Of a stretch of DNA of 51,523 bases, positions 28,087 through 37,066 are shown piece after piece. The stretch is from Acidobacteriota bacterium (lineage in GTDB: Bacteria > Acidobacteriota > Terriglobia > Bryobacterales > Bryobacteraceae). The position numbers and the translations under genes are program-made. A model generated the notes under the pieces. It saw only the letters and a program-made list of their open reading frames with translations. It did no database searches and had not been told where the DNA came from. The DNA lies in the NCBI GenBank assembly GCA_016870915.1, contig VFZY01000009.1:1-51523 (forward strand), given 5' to 3'. How positions within the stretch are numbered: position 1 is the first letter of the stretch; each line of letters starts with the position of its first letter.

Positions 28087-31000
28087 CTAAAACTCGTACT
28101 TCAGCGATGCCTGCTGAATCCGGCCGGCGCCGGCCCCTTGAATTCGCCCAAATGCGGGCGAATTGAGCGTACCCACCGGGTTCGAAAACACTGGCGTATT
28201 GGTTGCGTTGAACATCTCCCAGCGGAACTGCAACCGATGTTTCTCGTAGATCTTGATGTTCTTCAGCAGCGAGGTATTCCAGACGAAGGACCCGGTTCCA
28301 AGAATCGGGTTGCGTCCGGAGTTGCCGAGCGTGCCAATGGGGTTGGCCACAAACGCGGTGGTATCAAAGAAGCGGGCGATCCGCTCGACGCGCGGGCGAC
28401 TTGCTGACAATACCGGATTCCCAACGACGTTCGGCCGGTCGAACCCGACACCCGTTCGCGAGTTGTCGGCCCCCGATAGAATCGCGACGGGATTTCCGGT
28501 CTGTACCGTAACCAGCCCTCCCCACTCCCAACCCCCAATCACCGACTGGAGCAGGTTGTTGGGAATCCGAATGGGAAGCTGGTAAAGATAAGATCCAGCC
28601 CAGCGATGGCTCGCGTGATTGCCATTCAACGCCCGGTCCGCCCGGCGGTTGAAGGGGTCCTGCGGAGACTGCTGGGAAATCTGAGCGAATGAGTCTCCCG
28701 ACGTGACTTCGTCAATGGCCTTTGACCAGGTATAGTTGGCATTCACCGTGAATCCGCGAGCGAAGCGGCGCAGTACCGCAACCTGCAGGGAATCGTAACG
28801 CGTGTTCGTGCCGGTCGAGAGCTCTCCGATGCTGCCGATGGCCGGCGCATAAATGCGCCTCGCATTCGTGTTCCCCGTGGTGGCGCCCGGCCGGAACACT
28901 GCCGGATTCGCTTGGCGCAGGTTGGCAAGATGCCGGCCGGCGTTGCCCACGTAGGAAACGTCGAGAACCCAGTTCCCGCCCATCTGCTGCTGAATCCCGA
29001 AGTTGTAATTCATTGTGTAGGGATTACGGACGCCCTGGGCGAACGACTTGGGCAACACCACAGGGGACTGAAAAGTGGCATTCGCGGGGTTTACCGCATA
29101 GGGGTACGGAATCTGCTGTCCGGCGTAGGGCGATGAAAGCCGCCGGTTGTTGACATCCACCACCAACGCGAAGGGCTGCGGCGATTGCACGCCTCCGGTC
29201 ATCTCGGCGGTGAGGGGCTCGATGAACATGCCCCAACTGGTGCGCACGGAGGTCTTGCCATTGCCGAAGACATCCCAGGCAATGCCCAGCCGAGGAGCCG
29301 GGTTCCACAACCGGTCCACCAGCGGAAACGCGCTGTCACCCTGGAACACAACACCTTCCGGAGCGTTCGGGAACCGTCTCGACCGGGCGCCCGGAACGAA
29401 CGCCGTCGCCTGGCCGAAGCGCTCCGCCCACGCGGGATAGGCTTCCATCCGGAATCCGTAGTTCAGAGTCAGCCGGCGGTTTACGCGCCAGGTATCCTGC
29501 GCGAACACGCTCCAGGGGAAATAGCGCTGGTCAGTATCCAGCGGCGACGCTTGCTGCAGGCGCACCACACTGCCCAGCAGGAAATCGGCCGCTGGCACGC
29601 GAGTGGCCGTGCCATCGAAGGTGAACTGTCCGCCCGAACTTTGATTGTCGCGATACATGAAGCGGTTCCGCTGGATGTCGGCCCCGAACTTGAACTGGTG
29701 CGTACCCTTGATCCACGTGAGGTTCTGCGAGAAGTCCATGTTCTCTGACAATCGCCGGCGGTCCCGGCCGGGGCTAAGGAGAAACCTCCCGCTCACCTGA
29801 AATCGCGGCAGTGTCACCGGGCCGCCTGCGTGCACAAAGCTGGTGGCGCCCAACTGATTCAATGCGGTCCGGACGGTATTTGCTTCGTCATAGTCGAAGC
29901 GAGTATAGTTCACTCGGGTCGTCAGCAGGACATTGGCCGTGAAGGTGTGGCTGTCCTCCACCGTGATCGTATTGAGTTGCTGCCCGTTGCCAACCGGGCT
30001 GTAGTTCGGAAGCGTGCTGCCGTTGGGGAACGGATCCGTCCCGACGGAACGGTCACGGAAATACCTGACATTCAGCCGGTTGTTTCCGCTGAGCACGGAG
30101 TCCCAGCGGCCGAGAAACTGATCGCCATCGTTGACCTCGCTCATCTGGCTCACGAACTGGCCCGTTGGGCGGTTGGGGAGGGGAACAAAGTTCTGGGCGA
30201 CCCGGGCGGCGACAGGATCAATGCGCGCTGTCGGGATCTGCCGGCCTGGGAAAGGTTGTCCGGTGAGGGGGTCGACAATCGCCTGGGCCCCAGCACCGAA
30301 GTTCCCGGTTCGCTCCGCGTCCGTAAGGGGATTGGCATCGGAACTCACTCGATCTCGCCGAATTCGCAGGCCCTGGTAAGTCACGAAGAAGAAGTTCTTC
30401 CCGCGGCCGTTGTATAGCTTTGGGATTTGGATAGGGCCCCCGAGGGTCGCGCCAAACTGATTGAACCTCAGCTTGGGTACCTCGGCGGCAAAGAAACTGC
30501 GGGCATCGAGCGCATCATTGCGCAGGAAGTGCCAGGCGCTGCCCTGGAACTCGTTCCCACCTGAGCGGGTGACGGCACTCAAAGTCGCGGCGCCACGGCC
30601 ATACTCCGCAGGCGTGCCCACCGTGGCCAGCTTGAATTCCTGGAGAGCATCCGGCGGCGGCAGCAGCAGGCCGGATCCGCGATGGAAGAAGTTCTGCTGC
30701 CCACCGTCCAGCAGGAAATTCACCCCGGTCTGACGGCCACCGTTAATCGCGAGCCGCTGCTGCGAGAAGCTAGATTCGATTGTTGTATTTGCGTTGTTGA
30801 TGCCAGGCGCAAGCAGCACCAGGTCGACGGCATTGCGGCCGTTGAGGGGAAGGTCGCGGATTCTGCGGTCATCTACCAGAATGCCCTGCACGGAACTGCG
30901 CGTCTCCACCAGCGGAACATCGCTCGAAACCGTGACCGCGTCAGTCACCTCGCCAACTTGCAAAACAAAGTCGAGCCTGATGGCGGAAAGCGCAGTCACC

Positions 31001-31293
31001 GTGACGTTGTTGAAACTGGCTCGGCGAAAACCAGACTGCTGGGCATTCGCTTCGTAAACACCAGCCGCAAGCGCGGGGAAGCTGTAGAATCCTACTTCGT
31101 TGGTTCGGGCTGCCCGGCTGACGCCCGTGCTGCGGTTCACCACGGTGATCTCGACACCGACCATGACTGCGCCGGATGAGTCCGCAATCGTGCCGGCGAT
31201 TTCGCCGGTGGGGGCCTGAGCCGTGGCGACTGGCGGATTCAGCAGGCCGGATATGAGGACGGCCATGAACAGGATCGATCTTGGTTGACGCAT
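28087..31293 (-). CDS. TonB-dependent receptor, Oar-like
   Basis: Receptor of 1,068 residues. ATG 31293 (MRQPRSILFMAVLISG) has AGGAG about 12 bases upstream and begins a clear signal peptide; upstream extension lies inside the aminotransferase region and is rejected. Domains: regulatory-like fold (GEIAGTIADSSGAVMVGVEI), plug (RIRDLPLNGRNAVDLVLLAPG, DALQEFKLATVGTPAEYG, LSAVTRSGGNEF) and barrel ending ASLKYEF. It is more distant from the other receptors, with TRSGGNEF instead of TKSGTN. It belongs to the ROK-controlled operon, so its ligand probably differs from that of the sialidase locus (inference). Confidence 0.88.
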   Translation of the reverse strand: MRQPRSILFMAVLISGLLNPPVATAQAPTGEIAGTIADSSGAVMVGVEITVVNRSTGVSRAARTNEVGFYSFPALAAGVYEANAQQSGFRRASFNNVTVTALSAIRLDFVLQVGEVTDAVTVSSDVPLVETRSSVQGILVDDRRIRDLPLNGRNAVDLVLLAPGINNANTTIESSFSQQRLAINGGRQTGVNFLLDGGQQNFFHRGSGLLLPPPDALQEFKLATVGTPAEYGRGAATLSAVTRSGGNEFQGSAWHFLRNDALDARSFFAAEVPKLRFNQFGATLGGPIQIPKLYNGRGKNFFFVTYQGLRIRRDRVSSDANPLTDAERTGNFGAGAQAIVDPLTGQPFPGRQIPTARIDPVAARVAQNFVPLPNRPTGQFVSQMSEVNDGDQFLGRWDSVLSGNNRLNVRYFRDRSVGTDPFPNGSTLPNYSPVGNGQQLNTITVEDSHTFTANVLLTTRVNYTRFDYDEANTVRTALNQLGATSFVHAGGPVTLPRFQVSGRFLLSPGRDRRRLSENMDFSQNLTWIKGTHQFKFGADIQRNRFMYRDNQSSGGQFTFDGTATRVPAADFLLGSVVRLQQASPLDTDQRYFPWSVFAQDTWRVNRRLTLNYGFRMEAYPAWAERFGQATAFVPGARSRRFPNAPEGVVFQGDSAFPLVDRLWNPAPRLGIAWDVFGNGKTSVRTSWGMFIEPLTAEMTGGVQSPQPFALVVDVNNRRLSSPYAGQQIPYPYAVNPANATFQSPVVLPKSFAQGVRNPYTMNYNFGIQQQMGGNWVLDVSYVGNAGRHLANLRQANPAVFRPGATTGNTNARRIYAPAIGSIGELSTGTNTRYDSLQVAVLRRFARGFTVNANYTWSKAIDEVTSGDSFAQISQQSPQDPFNRRADRALNGNHASHRWAGSYLYQLPIRIPNNLLQSVIGGWEWGGLVTVQTGNPVAILSGADNSRTGVGFDRPNVVGNPVLSASRPRVERIARFFDTTAFVANPIGTLGNSGRNPILGTGSFVWNTSLLKNIKIYEKHRLQFRWEMFNATNTPVFSNPVGTLNSPAFGRIQGAGAGRIQQASLKYEF

Positions 31294-31351
31294 GATTGGG
31301 TTTACTCCTTGATCTGATGTTGACGGTATCGGTAGCTGGCTTGGTGAGGAA

Positions 31352-32569
31352 TCAGCCGGCGAGTTCCGCGCGGTGTTGATAAATTTTGCCGACGGCGGCG
31401 GCAATCGAATCCATGTCCGCTCTAGAGCCCAACAGGTAGCGGTGTTCAAACCAGACGGCTTCGCCGCAGGCTTGGTTGCTTGCCGGGCAGAGTTCGTTGT
31501 ATCGCTGAAACGACGCATCGAAAAGCGGGTTATTGAACAGCGAGTGCGCGTAGCCACTGGAGCCGGGAACGCCCTCGGCGGCGAGAGCGGCTAGGAACTT
31601 CTCGCGGGTAATGCCAAACTCGGAAGCGACGAAACGAAGACAGTAGATGTGCCACGCGTGCCCGGTGGCGAACGCGGGAACGGACATGGGATGAATGCCG
31701 GGGATCCGTTCCAGTTGGGCGGTGAGGTAGTCACCGTTGGCCTGACGAGTTTCAGTCTGTTCCGGGAGCCGTTCGAGTTGGGCAAGAAGCATGGCGGCCT
31801 GGAACTCGGTGAGGCGGTAGTTCCAGCCGAGGCGGTGGTGTTCGTACCACGGACGGCCCTTCTTCCGTCCAACCCAAACGAGGGACTCGGCAATCTCGGC
31901 CAGGCCTTCGTCGTTCGTCACAACAATGCCTCCTTCACCGGCGGTCATGTTTTTCGAGGCCTGGAAGCTGAATGTGGCCATGGCGCCAATGGAACCGAGC
32001 GGGCGGCCATTCCACTCGCCCCTGTGCGCGTGGGCAGCGTCTTCAAGCACCGGGATTCCGTGGCGGTTGGCAACATGGAGTATGGCCTCCATGTCCGCGG
32101 CAAGGCCGGCGAAGTGGACTGGGACAATGGCGCGGGTGCGCGGCGTGATGGCCGCCTCGAGTTTGGCGGGATCGAGATTGAGCGTGTCGATCTCGATATC
32201 GCAAAAAACCGGGTTGGCGCCGATCAACATCGGGGCGCTGGCCGTCGCGATGAACGTATAGGGCGGAACGATCACATCGTCCCCTGGTTGAACTCCCAGT
32301 GCCTTCAACGCAACTTCGAGGGCGGCTGTACCGTTGACGCAGGCGATGCCGTACTTACACCCATGCGTAGCGGCGAACCGCTGCTGAAATTCAGCAACTT
32401 TGGAGGACGAGGCTCCAGAATCAATCGCCTCTCCAAGCGTGTAGCGCCACCATTGGCCCGATCGAAGCACTTCGAGAGCGAGCGCTTCCTCCCGGGCTCC
32501 ATGGACCGGCCAGGAGGGGAATGGCTCGGTGCGGACCGGCTGCCCGCCGTGGAGAGCAAGTTGGCTCAT
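31352..32569 (-). CDS. DegT/DnrJ/EryC1-family PLP aminotransferase
   Basis: Enzyme of 405 residues, usual length for sugar aminotransferases that act on keto sugars, mostly nucleotide-linked (family knowledge). PLP contacts are visible: NGTAALEVALKALG, the Asp of LEDAAHAH (D177), and Lys206 in SFQASKNMTAGEGG. It starts inside the ROK gene end (ATGA overlap), with 58 bp before the receptor start. An aminotransferase of this type is unexpected among catabolic sulfatase genes. In this setting it may interconvert a keto and amino sugar released from the glycan, or act as a scyllo-inosose-type aminotransferase; neither can be decided from the sequence. Confidence 0.85.
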   Translation of the reverse strand: MSQLALHGGQPVRTEPFPSWPVHGAREEALALEVLRSGQWWRYTLGEAIDSGASSSKVAEFQQRFAATHGCKYGIACVNGTAALEVALKALGVQPGDDVIVPPYTFIATASAPMLIGANPVFCDIEIDTLNLDPAKLEAAITPRTRAIVPVHFAGLAADMEAILHVANRHGIPVLEDAAHAHRGEWNGRPLGSIGAMATFSFQASKNMTAGEGGIVVTNDEGLAEIAESLVWVGRKKGRPWYEHHRLGWNYRLTEFQAAMLLAQLERLPEQTETRQANGDYLTAQLERIPGIHPMSVPAFATGHAWHIYCLRFVASEFGITREKFLAALAAEGVPGSSGYAHSLFNNPLFDASFQRYNELCPASNQACGEAVWFEHRYLLGSRADMDSIAAAVGKIYQHRAELAG

Positions 32570-33618
32570 GGTGTGAACTCCGTTGGGGTATTGAAATACT
32601 CGCCGATGATCATGTCGGCGAGCCCAAGCACGCCGGCGCCTGCGGTAATCCGGGCAAAGCGAAGGCGAACCTGGGATGCCGCTTCGCGAAGCGCATGGCG
32701 TTCGATTGCGGCGGAAATCTGATTGAGAAACGCCTGGCCGTGGCAGGCGAGGCGAGCATCAATGACGATCAGGCCGGGGTTGAACAAATTGACCAGATTG
32801 GCAAGCCCGAGCCCAAGCCACGCGGCAATCTTCTTGGCGCCGATGTTGGCGCGGAGACCGGCGACGGCTTCCAGGCAGCCACGCGCTCCGCACGCGCAAC
32901 GCGGGCCATTCGGTTGCACGCACATGTGGCCGAACTCGCCGGCCGCGCCCGTCTCACCATAGACGAGGCGGCCATCCAGATAAATGCCTGCGCCAATGCC
33001 GGCGCCGTAGTCGATATAGATGCTGGTAGTTGCGGCGGGGTCGCGCTCGGCGACCGCTTTGGCGCGAGTGCGGGATTCGAGTGTGACGGGCAGGCCGAAT
33101 TCCTGCGAGACTATCTCGCGAAGCGCAACGTCGCGCCAGAACGGAAGTGTGGAGGAAGTAAGCGTAATGCCGCGACGGCTATCGACCAGGCCGGGATCGG
33201 CGATGCCGATTCCGATGGGAGGGGCGGTGGCAGCGTCGAGAGCGCGGCGCGTAAGGCGGCGAAGTTGCCGCAGCAAGGCAGCCCGCCCGCCGGAGGCTTT
33301 CGTGGGCTCCGTAATCAGGTGCTGAACTTCAGGAGCGAGGTTGGTGACGCCGGCAGTCACGAACTCGTCGTCAAACTCGATGGCCACGACGGAGCGGTGG
33401 TTTTCGTTGAGTCGAAGGATAACGCCTTTGCGGCCGCGGCCGCCCGGTTCGGTGCCGCCTTCGGTGATTCGTTGGTCGGCGAGCAATTGGCGAACCAGAT
33501 CCGACGTCGCGCTGAGGCGGATGCCGGTGCGGGCGTGGATCGCGCCGCGGGAGAGCGGGCCATCGGCGCGAAGCAATGCCGCGATGGTCTGTTTATCGCG
33601 ATCCGGTTTCAGGGCCAC
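32566..33618 (-). CDS. ROK-family transcriptional regulator
   Basis: Regulator of 350 residues: winged helix-turn-helix at about 1-70 (GPLSRGAIHARTGIRLSATSD), then a sugar-kinase-like ROK domain. The zinc motif CACGARGCLE and the EFGHM segment that contacts the sugar are present. The ATP-binding D-x-G-x-T of ROK kinases is replaced by IEFDDEFVTAG, so it should be a repressor, not a kinase. Members of this group respond to GlcNAc, xylose or other sugars. Start is GTG 33618 with AGGA 4 bases upstream. It is divergent from a permease gene; the gap holds a large inverted repeat that is the likely operator. Confidence 0.88.
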   Translation of the reverse strand: MALKPDRDKQTIAALLRADGPLSRGAIHARTGIRLSATSDLVRQLLADQRITEGGTEPGGRGRKGVILRLNENHRSVVAIEFDDEFVTAGVTNLAPEVQHLITEPTKASGGRAALLRQLRRLTRRALDAATAPPIGIGIADPGLVDSRRGITLTSSTLPFWRDVALREIVSQEFGLPVTLESRTRAKAVAERDPAATTSIYIDYGAGIGAGIYLDGRLVYGETGAAGEFGHMCVQPNGPRCACGARGCLEAVAGLRANIGAKKIAAWLGLGLANLVNLFNPGLIVIDARLACHGQAFLNQISAAIERHALREAASQVRLRFARITAGAGVLGLADMIIGEYFNTPTEFTP

Positions 33619-33626
33619 CAGTTCCT

Positions 33627-33655
33627 ACGGTAGAGCCATTGACGGTGCACGTCAA
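33627..33655 (-). promoter_or_regulatory. Predicted promoter of the ROK operon
   Basis: Minus-strand TTGACG (33655-33650), 17-bp spacer, TACCGT (33632-33627), then 8 bases to the GTG start. The -35 box overlaps the left arm of the inverted repeat. The -10 match is weak. Confidence 0.4.
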
Positions 33656-33692
33656 GTGCATTCTTTCCGTTTTCAGAAAGAAGTCACTTGAC
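33651..33692. promoter_or_regulatory. Inverted repeat, likely ROK operator
   Basis: Two 17-bp arms (33651-33667 and 33676-33692) flank an 8-bp spacer. They match as GTCAAGTG-nn-TTCTTTC against its reverse complement, with only the two middle positions differing. Each arm contains the -35 region of one of the divergent promoters, so a bound repressor would block both. The core TTTC-N8-GAAA is reminiscent of known ROK sites. Confidence 0.65.
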
Positions 33693-33716
33693 CTTGCCGC
33701 CCTCAAGGCATAGGCT
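33688..33716 (+). promoter_or_regulatory. Predicted promoter of the permease-hexosaminidase genes
   Basis: TTGACC (33688-33693), 17-bp spacer, TAGGCT (33711-33716). The ATG at 33724 begins 7 bases after the -10 box. TAGGA lies in that short gap. The -35 box overlaps the right arm of the inverted repeat. Confidence 0.45.
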
Positions 33717-33723
33717 TAGGAAG

Positions 33724-35016
33724 ATGTCCAATGAAAGTCCCCATCTCCGGCGGGTCCTTGGCCTGTGGGACCTCGTGCTGTACGGCATCGTCCTCGTGCA
33801 GCCGATCGCGCCCGTGCCGTTGTTCGGGATCGCGCAACAGCTCTCGGCCGGGCATGCCGTCACGACGATCGTGTTTGCGATGTTCGCGATGGGGTTGACG
33901 GCAGTGAGCTATGGGCGAATGGCGGCGGTGTATCCTTCGGCGGGGTCAGCCTACACCTATGTGAGCCGGAGTCTGCATCCCACGCTCGGATTTCTGACCG
34001 GCTGGGCCATGTTTTTGGACTATCTACTCGTACCGTTGATCTGCACGATCTATGGGGCAATCACGCTTACACGCCTGGTCCCGGGCGTGCCGTATGCCGT
34101 GTGGGTTGTACTGTTCGCGTCGGCGATCACGGTGCTGAATCTGCGGGGAATCAAGTTCACGGCACGCGCGAGTTGGGTGCTGATGCTGGTGACGACCGGT
34201 GTGATCTCGGCGTTCATTTTTCTGGCCGTACGATACCTCGGCGGGAGCGGGCTGGTTTCAAGCTTGCCGTTCTACGATCCGGGGACATTCAAGCTCGGAA
34301 CGGTGCTGACGGCCACTTCGGTGGCCGCGCTGACATATGGCGGGTTCGACGGGGTGACAACACTAGCGGAAGAGGTAGAGAACCCTCGACGCAATGTCAT
34401 GCTGGCGGCTGTGGGAGTGGTCTTGTTTACGGGTCTGTTTGGCGGCCTGCAAATCTATCTGGCCCAACTGGTTTGGCCGGACTACAAGACCTTTGGAAAC
34501 CTGGAGACGGCATTCCTGGATGTGAGCCGGAAGGTCGGCGGAGAGTGGATGTTCCAGTCGTTGGCGGTTGTGTTGATTGTGGCGAGTTTTGGATCGGCTC
34601 TGACCGCGCAAGCTGGTGTTTCGCGACTGCTCTACAGCATGGGCCAGGCTCGGGGGTTGCCTGCGTTTTTCGCGCACTTGGGCAAGCGCACAGCGTCGCC
34701 GGTCTGGAACGTGACGATGGTGGGCGTCATGGCGGCGGCGGGAGCGATGGTATTGAACTACGAACGGTCGGCGGAGTTGATCAACTTTGGCGCGTTCCTG
34801 GCATTCATGGGTGTCAATGGGGCAGTGATGCGGCAGCGGGAACTGGGATGGATGGCGGGAAAGGTGATGCCGGCTTTGGGGTTTCTGTTCTGCCTTTCGA
34901 TCTGGCTAAATCTGTCGCGGCCTGCGATGCTGATGGGCGGGGCCTGGTTCGCGGTGGGACTCGCATTCCACCTGGTGCAGCGGCGGCGTGGGGAATCGTT
35001 CGTATTTGAGGAGTGA
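33724..35016 (+). CDS. APC-superfamily permease
   Basis: Permease of 430 residues with about 12 membrane segments, in the amino acid-polyamine-organocation superfamily. TM1 reads LGLWDLVLYGIVLVQPIAP, and the family's helix-break and substrate region appears as AAVYPSAGSAYTYVSRSL. TM6-like ATSVAALTYGGFDGVTTLAEEVENPRRN carries the conserved Glu-Glu-x-x-x-P turn. The start at MSNESPHLRR fits TAGGA upstream; the 12-codon extension would run through the -10 box. Substrate is probably an amino acid or amine; an amino-sugar-linked role is suggested only by the next gene, which it overlaps at the stop, and by shared control with the ROK operon. Confidence 0.85.
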   Translation: MSNESPHLRRVLGLWDLVLYGIVLVQPIAPVPLFGIAQQLSAGHAVTTIVFAMFAMGLTAVSYGRMAAVYPSAGSAYTYVSRSLHPTLGFLTGWAMFLDYLLVPLICTIYGAITLTRLVPGVPYAVWVVLFASAITVLNLRGIKFTARASWVLMLVTTGVISAFIFLAVRYLGGSGLVSSLPFYDPGTFKLGTVLTATSVAALTYGGFDGVTTLAEEVENPRRNVMLAAVGVVLFTGLFGGLQIYLAQLVWPDYKTFGNLETAFLDVSRKVGGEWMFQSLAVVLIVASFGSALTAQAGVSRLLYSMGQARGLPAFFAHLGKRTASPVWNVTMVGVMAAAGAMVLNYERSAELINFGAFLAFMGVNGAVMRQRELGWMAGKVMPALGFLFCLSIWLNLSRPAMLMGGAWFAVGLAFHLVQRRRGESFVFEE

Positions 35017-35021
35017 TGGCT

Positions 35022-36872
35022 ATGCGTTTCGTCTGGATTGTGCTTTCGTGCTTTGTCATGAAGGGAGAGCCGGCACTGATGCCGAAGCCGGCGAAACTGG
35101 AGCGGCTGTCGGGTGAGCAACGCGTGGACGCTTCATTCCGGCTAGCCTTCCAGCGGACGGCGGCGCCACGACTTGAGCACGGAGCGGCCCGATTCTTGGA
35201 ACGGCTGACCAGACAAACCGGGATTCCCTTGAAACGGGGACTGGCGGCGTCTGTGGGCGCGGCGAACCTGATTATCGATTGCGCGCAGACGACGGACGCG
35301 CCGCTCACGTTGGGAGAAAACGAATCGTACCGGTTGCAGGTCAATGTCGAGCAAGCCCGGCTGACGGCATCGACCATCACGGGCGCATTGCGTGGTCTGC
35401 AGACGTACTTGCAACTCGTGGAGGCGGGCTCACGGGGCTTCGCCCTGCCGTCCGTGATCATTGAAGATTCACCGCGATTTCCCTGGCGGGGCCTCCTGAT
35501 TGACGTGACCAGCCACTTCATGCCGGTGCCGGTCATTGAGCGGACGCTGGACGCCATGGAGGCGGTGAAGTTGAACGTGTTCCACTGGCACCTCACCGAC
35601 GACCAGGGGTTCCGGGTGGAAAGCAAGGTGTTCCCAAAGCTGCATACCCTGGGCACCGAGGGCGACTACTACACGCAGGCCGAGATCCGGCACATTGTCG
35701 AGTACGCGCGTGATCGGGGAATCGGCGTGCTGCCGGAGTTCGACATGCCCGGGCACTCAGGAACCTGGCTGATTGGCTATCCGGAGCTAGCGAGCGCTCC
35801 GGGTCCATATTCGATCATTCACACGTTCGGCGTTTATGACCCGGCGCTGGACCCGACGAAGGAGGCGGTTTACACGTTCATCGACCGCCTGGTGGGCGAG
35901 ATGGCGGGGCTGTTCCCGGATGCGTACTTCCACATCGGCGGGGACGAAGTGAACGGGAGGCAGTGGAAGCAAAGCCCCACCATCCAGGCATTTATCCAGC
36001 AGCGAGGGCTGAAGGATGAGGCCGGGCTGCAGACCCACTTCAACCAACGCGTGCTACCGATTCTGAAGAGGCATGGAAAGCAGATGATGGGGTGGGACGA
36101 GATCCTGCATCAGGATCTACCGAAAGACATCATGGTGGAGTCGTGGCAGAACCACGAGTCGCTGGCTGTGGCGGCACAGCGGGGGTACAAGGGGCTGCTG
36201 TCGTTCGGGTATTACCTGGACCATCTGAAGTCAGCTGCGGAATACTACGTGGTGGACCCGGTGGGTGGTCCGGCGGCTACGCTCACGGCGGAACAGAAGC
36301 AGAACATCCTGGGTGGGGAAGCCTGTATGTGGACGGAGTTCATCAGTCCGGAGACAATCGATTCGCGGATGTGGCCGAAGAGCGCGGCAATAGCTGAGAG
36401 GCTATGGTCGGCGGCTGAGGTGAATGATGTGGCGGATATGTACCGGCGGCTCGACGTTGTATCGCACCGGCTGACATTCGCGGGGGCGCGGCATGAGACA
36501 AACTACGAGCCCATGCTGCGGCGGATTGCGCCAGCGGCGCCTTTGGAGGCACTGCGCACGTTCGCCGACGCCCTCGATCCGACGGGAATTGAGCACCGGG
36601 AGGTGTTTCAGCGCTACACCCAGGAGACGGAACTGAATCGAATGACCGACGCGGCGCGGGGCGATAGCGCGGTAGTGCGAACACTGGAGGCGGATGTACG
36701 AGAGTGGCTGCGAACGCCAACCGCCGGGCGGGAGGCGGCGATTCGACGGGTGCTTGAGGCAATGGCGGGACAACGATGCGAGACTCGCGCAGTTTGGCCC
36801 CACGAGTTCGCTCCTGCGGGAGTTCCTGCCCTTGTCCAAGGAACTGGCGCAACTTGGCGCCGCTGGATTTGA
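35022..36872 (+). CDS. GH20 beta-N-acetylhexosaminidase, C-terminus frameshifted
   Basis: Exported enzyme of 616 residues releasing terminal GlcNAc or GalNAc. GAGGAG lies 8 bases before ATG 35022; starts at 35013 and 35016 are too close to it. Signal peptide MRFVWIVLSCFV, GH20 N-terminal domain to about 140, then the catalytic barrel with FHWHLTDDQGFR, PEFDMPGHSG and the catalytic pair Asp308-Glu309 in HIGGDEV; GGEACMWTEF and AERLW close the site. From about residue 580 the frame (QRCETRAVWPHEF) no longer matches the family; the expected tail lies one frame over up to 37023 (next entry). The catalytic domain is intact, so activity may survive. It overlaps or abuts the permease stop codon. Confidence 0.85.
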   Translation: MRFVWIVLSCFVMKGEPALMPKPAKLERLSGEQRVDASFRLAFQRTAAPRLEHGAARFLERLTRQTGIPLKRGLAASVGAANLIIDCAQTTDAPLTLGENESYRLQVNVEQARLTASTITGALRGLQTYLQLVEAGSRGFALPSVIIEDSPRFPWRGLLIDVTSHFMPVPVIERTLDAMEAVKLNVFHWHLTDDQGFRVESKVFPKLHTLGTEGDYYTQAEIRHIVEYARDRGIGVLPEFDMPGHSGTWLIGYPELASAPGPYSIIHTFGVYDPALDPTKEAVYTFIDRLVGEMAGLFPDAYFHIGGDEVNGRQWKQSPTIQAFIQQRGLKDEAGLQTHFNQRVLPILKRHGKQMMGWDEILHQDLPKDIMVESWQNHESLAVAAQRGYKGLLSFGYYLDHLKSAAEYYVVDPVGGPAATLTAEQKQNILGGEACMWTEFISPETIDSRMWPKSAAIAERLWSAAEVNDVADMYRRLDVVSHRLTFAGARHETNYEPMLRRIAPAAPLEALRTFADALDPTGIEHREVFQRYTQETELNRMTDAARGDSAVVRTLEADVREWLRTPTAGREAAIRRVLEAMAGQRCETRAVWPHEFAPAGVPALVQGTGATWRRWI

Positions 36873-37023
36873 GGCCATGGACCGGTTGGCGGCGCGGCGC
36901 GCCGACGCGGCGTGGGCACAGGGGCAAGCGGCCCTACTCGAACGAACTCGCCACGTTCGACTGGAGGTACGGATGGCGGCGGCACGCCCAGTGCGGCTGT
37001 TGGTGGAGGCCGTCAACCGGTGA
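36760..37023 (+). pseudogene. Displaced C-terminal tail of the GH20 gene
   Basis: In the +1 frame the sequence reads QWRDNDARLAQFG, then LLREFLPLSKELAQLG and AAGFEAMDRLA, ending RLLVEAVNR before a stop at 37021. This is the usual C-terminal helical tail of long GH20 enzymes. Removing one G from the GAGG at 36756-36759 joins it to RRVLE of the main frame. It has no start or ribosome binding site of its own. Confidence 0.75.
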
Positions 37024-37066
37024 CGAGAAGTTTGATCGAGCGTCCTCGGAGAGCCACTTCAAGAGG

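Noticed and set aside
33765-35009. 414-codon frame overlapping the APC permease
   Set aside because: The permease frame has consistent membrane segments and family motifs; the other frame is compositionally odd and without similarity.
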